A DNA stretch of 64,000 nt, from contig JAJHZJ010000418.1 in the NCBI GenBank assembly GCA_023548195.1, positions 1,151,520 through 1,215,519 of the forward strand, given 5' to 3'. Both the position numbers and the translations under genes were made by a program. Below are positions 1-11,934 of this stretch, in pieces (position 1 is the first letter of the stretch; each line of letters starts with the position of its first letter). The stretch is from Bettongia penicillata ogilbyi (lineage: Eukaryota > Chordata > Mammalia > Diprotodontia > Potoroidae). A model generated the notes under the pieces. The model did no database searches. It had not been told where the DNA came from and was given only the letters and a program-made list of their open reading frames with translations.

Positions 1-68
1 GAAAGAAATAGGCTCGGGAGGAGTAGTGGAGATATTTAATGGACTGTTGGAGATGCTCAACTGACCCT

Positions 69-173
69 GGAGAGAGAGAGTGAGAGAAAGAGAGACAGAG
101 ACAGAGAGAGACAGACAGAGAGAGAGAGAGAGACAGACAGAGAGAGAGAGGGACAGAGAGATTGAGACTGTGA
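69..173. repeat. GA/CAGA-rich simple repeat
   Basis: Imperfect purine-rich tandem repeat built from GAGA and GACAGA units. It is a plain microsatellite; no A-tail source or coding content is visible. Confidence 0.85.
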
Positions 174-180
174 GATTCAG

Positions 181-1385
181 ATCAGTTTTTCATCTGAATT
201 GGTAGAGAGGATTTCCCCACCAAGAGTTAAACAAACCCACTCACCCACCACTGAAATACAGTTCCTTTTGAAAATGCAATCTGTCAATCCATCATATATA
301 TATATATGTACACATATTATCATGAATGTATATACAAACATATACAACATATGTGATATATGCAGTTTTACATACATCAGAGGTATATGTATGTATAGAG
401 TTTTTATCCTTCTTTTGTAATTTTAGGGGTAAGGAGAGAAATAGTTTCTGAATTAGTATGGTAAAAAATAAGCCTTAGCCAGTCTGAATTCCATAAGGAA
501 AACTGATGAAGCAAGCTTGCTTTTCTAACCTGGTGATAGGGTTGAAAGAAGGACCACAGCAGCTGGAGTCAGGAATGTTTTAATGTCCTGGCAAAAAATG
601 AATACATTTTCTGTTCATAAATCCTCTCTCTCTTTCTCCTTGTTTCTCTTACTCAATGGAGATGGGAGTTCTAAGATTCTGGAACTCCTGTGGTTAGGTG
701 TTCCAGCAATGGATGGATTGTACCCTTGAGGGATCTCTCCAGCCCCTTGCCCCCACCAGCGTTACTGCATGGAATGTGCTAAAAGCACCCCAGGAAGCCA
801 TGATTTAGACACTCATGTAAAAGGGCTAGGAATTCCATAAATGTGGAAGCTTTTAAGACATAGCTACCTTTCAAAGACAGATGTATGCAGTTTTCCACTA
901 ATGCCATTTCATATGTGCTAGCCAGGCCTGGGAAAACAATAGCAGCAGAAATGAAGGTCATAGGGTTGTAAATCATTTTAGTTATGCAATGAGATCTTTA
1001 ACTTAAATCTTGAAAAGCTACTGAAATAAATTGAGATGCATCCAGGGTTGGACTGTGACACCATTGCCTGAGTCCTTAAATTTACCTAAAATTTGACAGT
1101 CTTCTGTCAAAGAGTTGTCCTTTCTCTCAAGTCTGTGGGAAAGGGAGGAGTAAAGGTAGGGATAGAGACTTAGTTATGGCAGCCTTATTGAAATACTGTC
1201 TTGGACAATAAGCTCTTAGAAATGAAGTGAAAGACTGTTCCTTTTCTTTTTCTTTCTTCCCTTTTTTCTCTCCCAAGGCAAACATATTGTGGCCACTTAA
1301 ACATGCTAAAGTTCTTAGAATTCAGGAGTCCAGATTTCATTTTGCAAGTTATTGAGGTCGGCACATACAATTAATAAAAAAAAAT
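181..1385. other. Unassigned AT-rich sequence
   Basis: No gene and no repeat family I can name. A short TA run lies near 295-308. The small open frames here lack codon structure or recognisable residues. Confidence 0.5.
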
Positions 1386-1387
1386 TA

Positions 1388-1535
1388 AGGTTTGCAAAAT
1401 GCTTTTCACACATTATTTCCTTGGTTCTCCTAACAGTTCTACAGACCAATATACATATTCTTCTCTTTATTTTGCATATGAAGAAAGAGATATTCAAAGA
1501 CTAAATTGAGAGTAGCCAGAGAACAGCTGGGATGG
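1388..1535 (-). mobile_element. MIR-type SINE fragment
   Basis: Read on the minus strand it follows the MIR order: 'tttgcatatgaagaaagag' matches the antisense of the canonical 'cctcatctgtaaaatg' block, and 'tttgcaaaatgcttttcac' matches the 3' part. It is strongly decayed. The stretch 1536-1849 behind it shows nothing recognisable. Confidence 0.45.
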
Positions 1536-1849
1536 CAATGGCCTTTGAGATTATACCATATTAGAACTAGTTGAAAGAAATGGGGATATATATGTTAGTA
1601 AAGAGAACACTTAAAAGAGATATAATTGCCTTCTATAAATATAAAGGCAACCCTTCACGTGGAAAAGGTATTAGACTAAGAATACTTAATCCTAGAAGGC
1701 ATTAGTAGGGGCAGGGACAGGGTGGAGGAAAATTTAGTTTTGTGTAAATAAAAATGAACTAATTAGAGTTAAAGGCAAGTGTCATGTGCTCCTGGAGATC
1801 TTTGAGCAGCATGTCCACTTTGGGGCATATTGTAGAGGCGGTATTCTAA

Positions 1850-2060
1850 TTAGCCAATTAACAGGCACTTATTATACGTCTGTTATGTACCAGGCACTGC
1901 CAGTTGCCTGACTGTGACTGACTCACTGGGTGCTAGAGATAGAATGCAAAAATGAAACCATTTCTGCCCTCAAGAAATTTATAGTCTATGCATGGGAAAC
2001 ATGGCATGTTCACAGATAAATACGTGATTTGGCAAGCAGCAATTGACTTAAACAAGGTGG
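1850..2060 (-). mobile_element. L2 LINE 3' end
   Basis: The plus strand shows 'gtaccaggcactgcc', then a 'ctgccctcaagaaattt' block. This is the reverse complement of the L2 3' end (gene end, then 'agcacagtgcctggcacatag'). Old and diverged. 2061-2330 holds nothing recognisable; its 85-codon open frame has no family features. Confidence 0.65.
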
Positions 2061-2454
2061 TAGCTGGTGACCAAAGGTAAGGAGCATCCTCTCAGGGATA
2101 TGATCTGGGTGCCACCTTCTTTTTATCTGTTGGAGAGGGGATTCTCTAAGATTCCCATCTGCCCCTCTGAAGAGCCAGAGACCTCACAGAATGAACCTTC
2201 ACTTGTGTGCAAGCTTCCGCTCTCTAGGGTTAGTTACCAAATAGACCTGTACAGACAATGGAATGCTCTAGGAGCCCATACCACTGTTATGGTAAAGCAA
2301 TCTCTTAGTCACATTCATACCTGAAATGAATTATTTTGTCAAAATAGAACAAATTTCAAATCTCAGCTCCAGATAGCAACATAGACAAAGTATTTTCTTT
2401 CAGAAAGAGCAGTGGACTTGTAAACAACAGACTTAAGTATTCAAATTCCAGCTT

Positions 2455-3140
2455 GATGCAATTCAATTCAGCAAACATTTGTTAAATTCATATAATGTAT
2501 AATGGGGTCACAAAGAGTTGTACATGACTTAAGAACCACAATAATATATAAGGCATTGGGCTAGGCTCTGGATATAGAAAGAAACAATGAAATAATCCTT
2601 TTCTTCATGGAGCTAACATACTGGGGTATACAGAGTTTATTTCATTCTAGCAGGGATGGTCAGAGGAATCTCTGATGTGCCGGACTGGAGCATGTCTCTT
2701 GGAGCTAGACATATGCTATCATCCCTTTCTGAAGGACACATGACTTCCTGGGATATCACAACTATTGAAAGCTCTGGTTACCAGGATGTAATTGGTAGTT
2801 GCTATGTCAGGAATTGCTTTGTTATCCCAGTATGGCAATTTTGTCTCTGCAGAGGGTCAAAATATATGTCCAACTCCGTGAGAGGTTCTCTAGTCCAGCA
2901 AATTGAGGTTCCCTAGATCATGTTATTTACATGAATGGCTAAAAATGATAATATTAAGTGGAAGAGAAGTCTGACAACGAAGACCAAGAAAAGATTTTCT
3001 TAGAAAGTAGCACATGAAGTAAGTCTTGAAGAAAACTAAAATGTCAGGCTAAAGAATTTATTGTTCATCCTATAGTCAACAAAGAGCTGCTGAAGATTTT
3101 TAAATAAGAAAGTGATGTGGTCAGAGCTGTGTTTTAGGAA
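2455..3140 (-). mobile_element. L2 LINE fragment, interrupted
   Basis: 2460-2640 matches the antisense L2 3' end ('ggcattgggctaggctctgg'). 2941-3140 matches more internal antisense L2 ('aagtaagtcttgaagaaaac', 'aagtgatgtggtcagagctg'). A piece of SINE tail sits at 2502-2537 ('ggggtcacaaagagttg'). The interval 2641-2940 has no assignment; an 86-codon frame there looks non-coding. Confidence 0.6.
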
Positions 3141-3150
3141 TACTAATTGA

Positions 3151-3178
3151 GCATATATATATATATACATATATATAC

Positions 3179-3268
<90 letters not shown>
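3151..3268. repeat. Compound (TA)n-(GA)n microsatellite
   Basis: A long near-perfect AT/ATAC run passes directly into a (GA)n run at about 3236. Such compound tracts arise by slippage. Two long frames on the minus strand across it are artefacts of low complexity. Confidence 0.95.
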
Positions 3269-3271
<3 letters not shown>

Positions 3272-3349
3272 ATGTATAGGGGAGGGAAGCGACAAGTAGA
3301 AGGGAGACCAACACTTTTTAGCTTCATGATATTGGAAAAAGAACTAAGC

Positions 3350-3475
3350 TCTATACTTCAGTTTTTTTCATCTGCAAAATGGGAATTAATATTATTTGCA
3401 CCACTTAACTTATGGAGTTGTTACAAGAAAAAGACTATAAACCATAAAATCCTGTAAAAATTTAGGTAATGATGG
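3350..3475 (+). mobile_element. MIR-type SINE fragment
   Basis: Contains 'tcatctgcaaaatgggaat' followed by an 'acttatggagttgttacaag' block, the order expected in the MIR core and 3' region. Confidence 0.55.
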
Positions 3476-3499
3476 TCATGATATTTTTGTGACTGTGAG

Positions 3500-3601
3500 A
3501 CCAGGAATCAGCAAGCATTCATTAAGCACATCCTATGTACTAAGTACTGTGTTAGGTACAGGAGTTATAAAAGAAAATGAGACTGTCTTCCCTCTAGAGT
3601 G
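3500..3601 (-). mobile_element. L2 LINE 3' end
   Basis: Antisense L2 3' end: 'cattaagcacatcctatgta' with 'actgtgttaggtacagg' following. It stops at the MITE that begins at 3602, which suggests the MITE inserted at or near its edge. Confidence 0.65.
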
Positions 3602-3803
3602 CAGGGGTGGGAACCTGCTGCCTTGAGGCCACATGTGGCTTTTCTAGGTCCTTGGGTAGGAATTCTGATTGAGTCCAAATTTTACAGATATAATCCTTTT
3701 CTTAAGGGGATTTGTTCTGTGAACTTTGGATTCAATCAAAGGGCTGCACTTGAGGACCTAGAGGGCCACATATGGCCTCAAGGCCATACATTCCCCCTCC
3801 CTA
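3602..3803. mobile_element. Palindromic hAT-type MITE
   Basis: It opens with CAGGGGTGGGAACCTG, a typical hAT terminal sequence. The two halves are near inverted repeats: 'ccttgaggccacatgtggc' on the left pairs with 'gccacatatggcctcaagg' on the right, and 'gattgagtccaaa' pairs with 'ggattcaatc'. The small centre has no transposase. No clear 8-bp target duplication is visible, which fits its age. Confidence 0.75.
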
Positions 3804-3805
3804 CT

Positions 3806-6590
3806 TGGAAATTTGATTCAAATAGATCTGACTAATGTCAATCTTGTTTTCATCAGAAAATGCCAGTTTGGTGATCTTTACTTCCTTTTCAAATTCAAGG
3901 GAAGAAAGAAATTTCATCCCTATTAACTGGTTTTATTTTTTGTAAACTAGTGAAGAACAGAAGTGAGTTCATTGTATAATATAATAAACATTCCTTTTCC
4001 AAATGCAAAAGTGATATATTAAATTTTTTTTTTCTTCCGAACTCAAGATAACATTTAAAACATACCTGTTTGGATTATACTTAGAAATTCTATAAAGTTC
4101 AAAAACTAGGAGATAGAGTTTTTTTTCTACCATGTCTTATTTACTCAGAATTTTAAGTTGTGTGAAATCCAAACTCAAGCATAAATTTAGGAAATACTCC
4201 TGAAACAATGGTGTGGTTTCCCCTTTTTTTTTCCAGATCCCTTTTCCCTTCCCTTTTAATATTTTCAAATGAACAGTTTTAATAGGAAATCCCACCCTGC
4301 TAAGGGTTTTCCTGAGGGAACCTTTTTTCTTTTTTTTTTGAGGGGGTAGAAAGCAGGGTAGTTGACCTTCAGGGAAAATTAGAATGAGCTTCGAGGATTT
4401 TGAAATTTGACCCTCAAAGTTCCACTTAGCTTTGTGTCTGGTTTCAAAAATTTTCCCATAATGTTGACTCAGCATTCTCCAGAAATCAACTAGAATAATA
4501 AGGGGAACAGGTATCCTATGTAAAATCTGACCATCTGGAGCCCATTTCACTCTGTTAAGAATCTACCTTCAACTTCAAACCAAACAGGAAGAACCTCTGC
4601 AAAAGAACCTCTAAAATCTGGGAAAATACTGCCTGCATTTTAATTTTTCAATTACTGCTCCAAAACACCTTTAGTTCCTCTTGACAACCTGGAATGTTTC
4701 CGTTAACATGAAATTCAGTAGATCCAGGTGGGCCATTGCCCATTTGACTTAAAAAATGTTCTCTCCCTTCCTCTCCTTTTCCTTTCTTCCTTTGGAATGT
4801 ATACTGTTGGATGTACATAGCCTGAAAGATGAGAAGCCTTGCTTAGTGCCTACCTTCCCACCACAGCCACCTTAGCTACACCCAGATTCTTCCCTTGCCT
4901 CAGTTACTATGAAAGTATAATATCCATCTTCACTTTCCCTCTTTGACTTTGGATTTCAGGCCAGGTACCAAGCTATAAATTGAGGTGAAATTTACAGCTG
5001 CGTCAATAAAGCTGGTGGACGGATAGGAAAGTGAAATGGGTTTCCTATCGTTTTTCACAAAGTTTGAAAAACAGAGCTGGCAGAAGGGGAAAAAATAAAA
5101 CAGGAAGGAGGGTTGTACATATAAATTAAACTTTTTCACCCCAACCCTTTTTAGATAGCCCAGAAGTAATAAGAACGTGTGTGTTTTGGAAAGGCTAAGC
5201 AAGCATTCCTACAGTAAATGGCTTCCTGTTCAGTGTGTTCGAAGGCTGGGCCTGTCTTTTGGGGTTGGTTAAAAATATGTGTGAAATATGTACTTTTATT
5301 TCAAGCCAAATCAAATGTTTTTAATCATTCGCATCCCCTTGCAATTTTCCCCTCCCCCCTGTCCTGGAGTCTGCCCCCTAAAGACAGCAAAATGTAACCC
5401 AACTGTGTTTTCCTTCTCTAAGGAAGTTCCAGGATTAATCAGGAGTTATCTATAAACATTTATTATTCCCCTCAGACCTACTTAACAGGGAACTGGCCAA
5501 TGTCATCCCAAGTTGGCATTTTTGCATTTTAGGCTGTGGGCAGTAGAGGGGAAGGGAAGTATGCAGGAGACCAGGTATTTGGCTTAAGTACAAGAGAGAA
5601 CCAGAAGATATTTGAGGGTGAGAACTGGACTACAACATTTCTCTCTATTGGTGATGAACCTATAATTCTCAAATTGTTCATACACTTTTTTTCTATTTCT
5701 ACCATGTTGGTGTCAAATATTATTTTGTACTGCTTGTTCCCTGTGGATTTTTTCTTCAGTAAGGTCCAATTACGGATGTCCCAAAAGAAAATAACATACC
5801 TGGGGTGATCTTGGGTAGCAAGAAGTGCCACAGATGTTCCAAGGGAGGGATACTTAGTCTCTTGGTGAAAGCCACACACAGTTCCCTTTTGCAGAACATT
5901 TCATAAATGTTCCTCAGTTTTTGTTTTGATTTTTTGTTGTAATTGTTATTATATTGGCTCTAATTAGAGGGATCTTTTAGCTATACAAATTTGACTTCAC
6001 TTTTTCTAGGAACCTTTTGCATGAGTTTTAGCTTCAGAGTCTATATAAGCTTTGGTCTGGAAAGATCCAGTATTTTCCTTTGAACTAGTTTCTCATTTGC
6101 TGTAGTTCACTGACATTCAGAGTTGCTTCCAGTAGGCTACTTTGTACAATGTTAAAATCAGCTGCGATTGTCCCAGTAGGGCTCTAATACCTTAACACTA
6201 AGTGTCCTCTGGAATTAACCCTTGCAGCTCTTTTGAAATTATGGATTTATGGAGGGGGGTGGACATCCTTTCTTTCATGTGAAAACCTGACTTGTAGAGT
6301 TTCTAATGAAACTCTTGTTGATGATTTAGTTACAGAAACCTAGCTTGAAGAAAGGAGTTTGGAAAATACTATCTTGAATTTCCAATTTCTCAATGCTCAG
6401 GTGTGATGTGTAGTCATATAAAAATGTTATGAAAATTTCATAAAAAATTATAGTGATGAAACTGAAAGGGGAGATACCACAACTGTTGAATAGAAGTAGA
6501 TAATGTAGTTCTATAATAGTGACTGCTATTATGTTAAACATGCTTAATGTTCTCTTTTGCCATAGCTCTGGCAATGTCTTCTCAATACCA
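3806..6590. other. Repeat-poor stretch with possible conserved non-coding DNA
   Basis: No gene and no clear interspersed repeat across almost 2.8 kb, unusual for this window. The segment 4930-5480 mixes GC-richer blocks and TTTCC/TTAAT motifs in a way typical of conserved non-coding DNA, but that is only an impression. A 137-codon minus-strand frame at 4137-4550 runs through A- and T-runs and looks spurious. Confidence 0.4.
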
Positions 6591-6592
6591 AT

Positions 6593-6740
6593 AGGAAGCG
6601 GTGTGATGTAAAGAGTACTGGGTCAGGAGTCAGGAGACTTGGTGATCTAGCCCTACTCTGCAAATGATCTTGCTGGGTGACCTTGGATAAGTTCTTTCAT
6701 TTCTCTGGGTTTTTGTTTCTTTATCTGTGAAATTAGTAGG
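6593..6740 (+). mobile_element. MIR/MIR3-type SINE
   Basis: Order seen: 'taaagagtactgggtcagg' head, 'gctgggtgaccttggataag' core, then the 'ctttatctgtgaaattag' block. Confidence 0.75.
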
Positions 6741-6839
6741 AGGAGTGACTCAGGAATCTCAAAACTGAGACCTACCAATAGATAATGTTTCTCAAGGTCT
6801 TATAATGTAGATTTTTGTATTTTATATTATGTACTATCC

Positions 6840-7640
6840 CAACACTTTCTCATCTGGTCTCCCTGCCTCTATTCTCTCCCCTCTCTAATCCAAATGTTCT
6901 GCTGCCAAAGTAATCTTTTTAATGCATAAATGTGACCATGGTACTACCCATCAGAGGTCCCCTCTTGTTCGAGAAATAAAATATAAATTCCTTAGCCTAC
7001 CATTTAAAGGCCTCTGGAATTTGGTTTTAACCAACCTTTCCATCCTAATTACACACTACTTTTTTTTGTTCATAAAATTCAAATTCCAGCATAGACAACT
7101 TGCTATTCCCTTATCCTGTTCTACCCTGGACCTTTGCAGATGTCATCCTCCATATCAGTAAGAGATTCCTTCATTCCTCTATCTGCTGAAATCCTTCCCT
7201 TTCTTGAAACCCCAGCTCAGATATCACCTACTCCAACAAACTCCCTGAATTTTCAACTATAAAACATCTCTTCCTTTTCAAATCTCTCCAAGCAATCCAT
7301 TTAAACTTCTCCTATGTATTGGTTTAGTTCTTGCAATATAGTTTTCTGTATGTACCTTAGTTTTAAAAGACCAGGGTCTCCCAGTGCATCCTTGGTCATG
7401 TCCAGTCATCCTGATTGATATCTGGCCACTGGACCCAGATGGCAATGGAGGAGAAAGTGAGGCTGATGGCTTTGCACAACCCTTCCTCACGCAAATCAAA
7501 TTCAGTTGCAAGTCATGTCATCATCTTCCTATTGTCATGGCCCTCTTTGAGAATGAAGGACAAACCACAAAAATCTATTCTATTGATTGTAATCCTTTTG
7601 AAGGCAGGCACTATGTTTTATATTTGTTTTACATAAATAT
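6840..7640 (+). mobile_element. L2 LINE 3' region, split by an RTE-tailed SINE
   Basis: Sense L2: 'ctgctgccaaagtaatcttt', 'ttaaaggcctctggaatttg', 'cagctcagatatcacctact'. The sequence stops at about 7370 and resumes near 7580 with 'aaggcaggcactatgtttta', the usual L2 end. The gap is filled by the short element listed next, so the L2 is the older of the two. Confidence 0.75.
7371..7573 (+). mobile_element. RTE-derived short element (RTESINE-like)
   Basis: Carries 'gtgcatccttggtcatgtcc', 'gccactggacccagatgg' and the RTE 3' signature 'ctctttgagaatgaaggaca' ending in 'aaaccacaaaaa'. The same 3' signature ends the RTE at 26144-26170. It has no ORF and would have been mobilised by RTE protein. Confidence 0.7.
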
Positions 7641-8279
7641 ATAATACAGTTGTATGTTGTAAGTATATAATATATAAATATATTTTATGTTTGTGCTTCT
7701 AGCATCTGGGTCAGTGCATGCACACAATACTTCAGTACTCTAAAACGTTCATGATCTCACAAAAATAGGTTTATTTCTCATCAGTTACAGTTCACAATTC
7801 TTACTATATGTCTGTGGTTAAAAAAAAACATTATTTAATGATGAGCCTCTAAACTCAGGTAGGGTGAGGGTATACTTGAATATTTTGTTTTGAGCAGGTG
7901 AATGCTGTAGCCAAATATTGGCACAGAAGGATAATTTAATCAAGTCCATGAAGGGTAGATTAAATAGGAGAGAGAGGAGAGATAGGAAGATTAATTAGGG
8001 GGGTCTCATTGTATTCCAGGCAAGTGTATTTAAGTTCTGAACAAGGATGGTAGAAGACTGAGGGGAAAAAAGACAAAAGATACTGTGGAGTTGGAATGAA
8101 ACAGACTTCATAATTCTTTGGATATGGAACCCAAGAGAGAGAGAAAACAAATCAAAGATGAAAGGCATCATGGTATAGTGAATAGTGTTGGACTCTGACT
8201 CAGGAGAGCCCTCATAAAGGAGCATTATTCTACATGGGTAGGGTCAACATATGTTTTATGGACAAATGGAGATTTTTAT
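7641..8279. other. AT-rich sequence with a MIR scrap
   Basis: Mostly unassigned. A short MIR-like piece is visible at 8160-8215 ('atggtatagtgaatagtg'). Confidence 0.45.
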
Positions 8280-8654
8280 GACCTAATAAGTTTTAAATAT
8301 TATTTATAATGCTTAGCTTTTTCCTCCCTGCATCCCCTTTGCCACCCATTGAAAAGGCAAGAAATATATTTATTATATATATATGAAGCCATGAAAAATA
8401 TATAGAAATATAGAAAATATAGAAATGTATTAGCCATGTTGTGAAAAAAGCAAAAAAAAATGCTTATAAAATTAAATAGGAATGGGTATTGTTAAAAACT
8501 TCTGCATTGAGTGATATAAACATATTATTTTTGTTTTCTTATTGACATGGTCATTTATATTGAAAGCTTTTCTAATACCAAATGAGTCCTGTATTCCTGG
8601 AATAAATTCCCCCAATCATGGTTTATATTCTTTGTGATATATTTCTGTAGTCCC

Positions 8655-8790
8655 TTGGTCTTCAACGACTGGAAAAGAGAGTAAGGCTGAGGACTTTGTG
8701 CAGCTCTGCCTCACATTTCCAGTTCACACAGTCAAAACATCGCTCTCATGTTGTCATTGGTGTTCTTTAAGAAGAAAGGACAAACCATAA
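8655..8790 (+). mobile_element. RTE-derived short element fragment
   Basis: Shows 'aaaagagagtaaggctgagg', 'ttgtgcagctctgcctcac' and 'gttctttaagaagaaaggac', the conserved back half of the RTE-tailed short family. Inserted in the L1 remnant. Confidence 0.65.
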
Positions 8791-9075
8791 ATGACAAGAA
8801 CAGGGATTCTGCATGAGGTCTCTACATAGAAAAAAGGACTTCTAGAGCAGGTGCTGTGACTTCAATTTTATACACATTTCTTACATATGAGCCTTACTGA
8901 TATTATGGTCTAAGTTTAAGCTCACTTCTCCCATGGATGCTGTGTGTATTTGTGGGAAGGAGTAAACTTTGTTCTTAGGAGAATGTTTTGTATTTACTGT
9001 CTTTTCCTTGCTATCTGAGAGAAGTAGTAGATGTCTCTGGGGACCCAACTTGCCTATTCAAGAAGTCAAGGAATG

Positions 9076-9146
9076 CTTCTCCTCCTCCTTCTCCTTCTGT
9101 TTTTCCTCCTTCCTTCTTCTCTCTTCTCTTCCTCCTTCTCCTTCAT
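9076..9146. repeat. Polypyrimidine (CTT/CCT) tract
   Basis: C/T-only tract made of irregular CTT and CCT units. The overlapping leucine- and serine-rich frames on the plus strand are composition artefacts. Confidence 0.8.
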
Positions 9147-9338
9147 TTCTGTTATATTTCCCCCCCAAAAGCTGGGACAATTTACTTTTTGTCTTGTGAA
9201 GTTTTTAATTTTGATTTCTTGAAATATAGATCCTTTAAACCCAAATCACTCTTGTTTTCATTGAATGACCAGTAATAGCCCCAACCCAAGCCTCAGTAGC
9301 TCACTGTCTAGGTTTTGATGACTTAGAGTGAGTATAAA

Positions 9339-9640
9339 TAGCAATTGTTTTTTGTTCTGTTTGAGGGTCTTCTCCTCCCAGATTGATATGTTGGTAATGG
9401 CAAATTGGGCATCTTTTCTCTCAGACAAACTGAGCTCTGGGAGAGACCTTAATTTATAAAGGTCACCCGCTGTATCCTTGCCCATCACCAGTCTTCTTGA
9501 CTTTTGCCTTGCCATTGGATTTTGATGACTGGAGGAGAGGGTGAGGCTGAGGATTTGGTGCAGCTCTGCTTCCTTCATCTCTAATTAATATATGTCAAGG
9601 CATCACACACATCATGTCGTTGGTCCTCTTCAAGAAACAG
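9339..9640 (+). mobile_element. RTE-derived short element (RTESINE-like)
   Basis: Longer copy with the front block 'caaactgagctctgggagag', 'tttataaaggtcacccgctg', then 'gattttgatgactggagg', 'gtgcagctctgcttcc' and the tail 'tggtcctcttcaagaaac'. Sits inside the L1 remnant. Confidence 0.65.
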
Positions 9641-10599
9641 CAAATATATTTCCATTTCATTTAGATTGTTAGAGTTATTGGCATGTAATTGGGTAAAATA
9701 ACTACTAATAATTGCTTTAATTTCATCTTCATAGGTTGTGAATTCACTCTTCATTTTTGACGCTGGTCATTTGGTTTTCTTCTTTCGTTTACTCAAATTA
9801 ACTATTTTATTAGGATTTTTTTCATAAAACCATCTTCTAGTTTTATTAGTTGGTAACTTTCAATTTTATTAATCTCTTCCTTGATTTTTAGGATTTGTAT
9901 TTTGGTGCTTAATTGGGAATATCTAATTTGTTATTTCTCTAGTTTTTTTTTTAGCTGCATGTCCAATTTGCTGATCTTTCTTTTAATGTTGTAAGCATTT
10001 AGAGATATACATTTCTCATAAGCATTGCTTTGGCTGCATCTCATAAATTTGGTATCTTGTCATTCATTTTTCATGAAATTATCGATTTTTTCCTATGATT
10101 TGTTCTTTGACCCACTCATTCTTTAGGATTATATATTTTTTAGTTTCTAATTAATTTTAAATATATGCTTCCAAAGTCCTTTACTGAATGTATTTTTTAT
10201 TGCATTATGGTACAAGTTTTTTGCCCTAATACATGGGCAGAATGTGCTGAGAAAAAGCTATACCTTTTCAATTCCCATTCCATTTTCTCTATAGGACTAT
10301 CATATCTATTTTTTTTCTAAAATTCTGTTCATCTCCTTTTTATTTATTTTATGGCTATATGGATCTAGTTCTGAGAGGGGACAATTGAGGTGCCCCATCA
10401 ATACAGTTTCACCATCTCTTTGTTCTTGTAACTCACTTAACTTTTTCTTTAAGAATTTAGATGCTGCACCATTTGGTATATATTTGTGTGGTATTGATAT
10501 TACTTCATTGTCTATGGTACCTTTTAGCAAAATGTAGTTTCCTGCCTTATCTCTTTCCATTAGATGTATTTTTGCTTTTGCTTTTTCTGGGATCTTGAT

Positions 10600-10705
10600 T
10601 ACCCATTCTGAAGGTCACAGAAGAACTAGTAAATGTCTGAAACTAAATTTGAATTCAGATCTTCCTGACTTGAGGCTCAATATTCTATCCACTGAGCCAA
10701 TATTT
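10600..10705 (-). mobile_element. Marsupial tRNA-type SINE fragment
   Basis: Antisense 5' half: 'gaattcagatcttcctgac' followed by 'attctatccactgagcca', the reverse of the SINE head. Confidence 0.65.
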
Positions 10706-11320
10706 TTAAAAAGGCTATTTCTTTCAGAGTCCCAAATAGAACCAAGTGAATTTGAAGCATTTTCAGGGATCTGACCAAATATGGAATTACCAAGTGGGCA
10801 AACCCTATTCTTTATTATGTACTATATCATTTGTCCACTATAGACTGTTTACATCTGCTTGAGTAACCATGGAGGATGGGGGCCAAAGGCAATACATCTG
10901 GAATTGCTGCTGTATGTCTTGGAGTTATAAAAGAACACCCTGACTGACTCATGAAATTAATAATGTATCTGACCTGCCAATATTGTGTTCAGTGTCTGGG
11001 AAGCCAATATGATATATTTTTGCCCATATTGGTCATGGCTGTGATTCACTGAGACAGTTTGAACTATGCTGGGATCATGTAACAGGGTTTAGAGTTCTCT
11101 ACCTGGCAGCAGAAAATGTAAGGTTTCCAAACTACTGTAAATTATCCATGAAATCATCCTTTGCCCTAGTTCTCTTTCCCATATTTAGTCAGATTTTGCT
11201 TTGCGGAATACAGTTCAATCAAAAGGACTATTGGCATAAAAATTCCAATATATTCATGCATTCTCTTTACTCCATTAAAAAAAAGATTGAGAGGAAAAGT
11301 AAAGGAAACCTGTATTTTAC
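10706..11320. other. Unassigned sequence
   Basis: No gene, RNA or repeat family recognised. Confidence 0.45.
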
Positions 11321-11324
11321 ATGG

Positions 11325-11650
11325 AATGTATAGTTAGATGGATAAAGCACTTATGTGCCAGGCACTGTGCTAAGAGCTAGTGATACAAACTCAAGGAACT
11401 TACATTCAAATGGGGAAAAATACATACAAGGAACTAAAAAGAACAGAGTGAGGAGGGAGACGTTATGGAGCAAGGCTGCTGATAAGTGATTGGAGAAATC
11501 TGGAGAGTGAGGAGGGGAGACAGGACTGAAGTGAAGATAAATGGCCAAGGCTCTTCATGAAATGATGGTCCAGGACAGGGCTTCACAAATCAGAAAAGAA
11601 ACATCTCGAGGGTGAAAAATCTATTGTCAGGGAGGTGAAAAAGTCCAGAG
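11325..11650 (-). mobile_element. L2 LINE 3' region
   Basis: Antisense L2: 'tgccaggcactgtgctaag', 'gaacttacattcaaatgggg', then decayed internal sequence. The first bases (agatggataaagcac) may be a scrap of SINE. 11651-11930 is unassigned. Confidence 0.6.
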
Positions 11651-11934
11651 AAGGAGCAGCAGAGACATTACTTTTTGGTTTCTAGAAACCAAGTTTGTTT
11701 TTTGTAAGAGTATAATAGAAGATCTAGTGATTAAAAACTTCCCATCTGATCCTAGATCTCTTGTCCATGATCAGTGATCTAAATCAATAAATAATTTGCT
11801 TATGGTGTCTTCAACGTAAAAAGTGGAATGAGTAAGAATGATGAGAAATATATAGGAAAATATCTATAAAGAATGAGAAATAAAAATTTATAGAATACAA
11901 AATTACCAAATAATCGTTACCTTTTTTTTAAAAA

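Larger units (their letters stand above)
8280..10600 (-). mobile_element. L1 ORF2 and 3' UTR remnant, interrupted
   Basis: On the minus strand, 10560-10306 encodes part of the L1 endonuclease domain (GNYILLKGTIDNE, then a variant of the LVGDLN motif as LMGHLN). 10300-9660 matches the A-rich linker, and 8650-8535 the segment before the RT palm. About 8330-8380 matches 3' UTR. Two RTE-tailed short elements and an unassigned stretch interrupt it. Multiple stops make it dead. Confidence 0.65.

Noticed and set aside
3036..3327. Two minus-strand open frames rich in Tyr-Ile and Leu-Ser
   Set aside because: They translate the TA and GA microsatellite and carry no protein signal.
4137..4550. 137-codon minus-strand frame
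   Set aside because: Contains translated A- and T-runs, no domain, no neighbours and no sign of exon structure.
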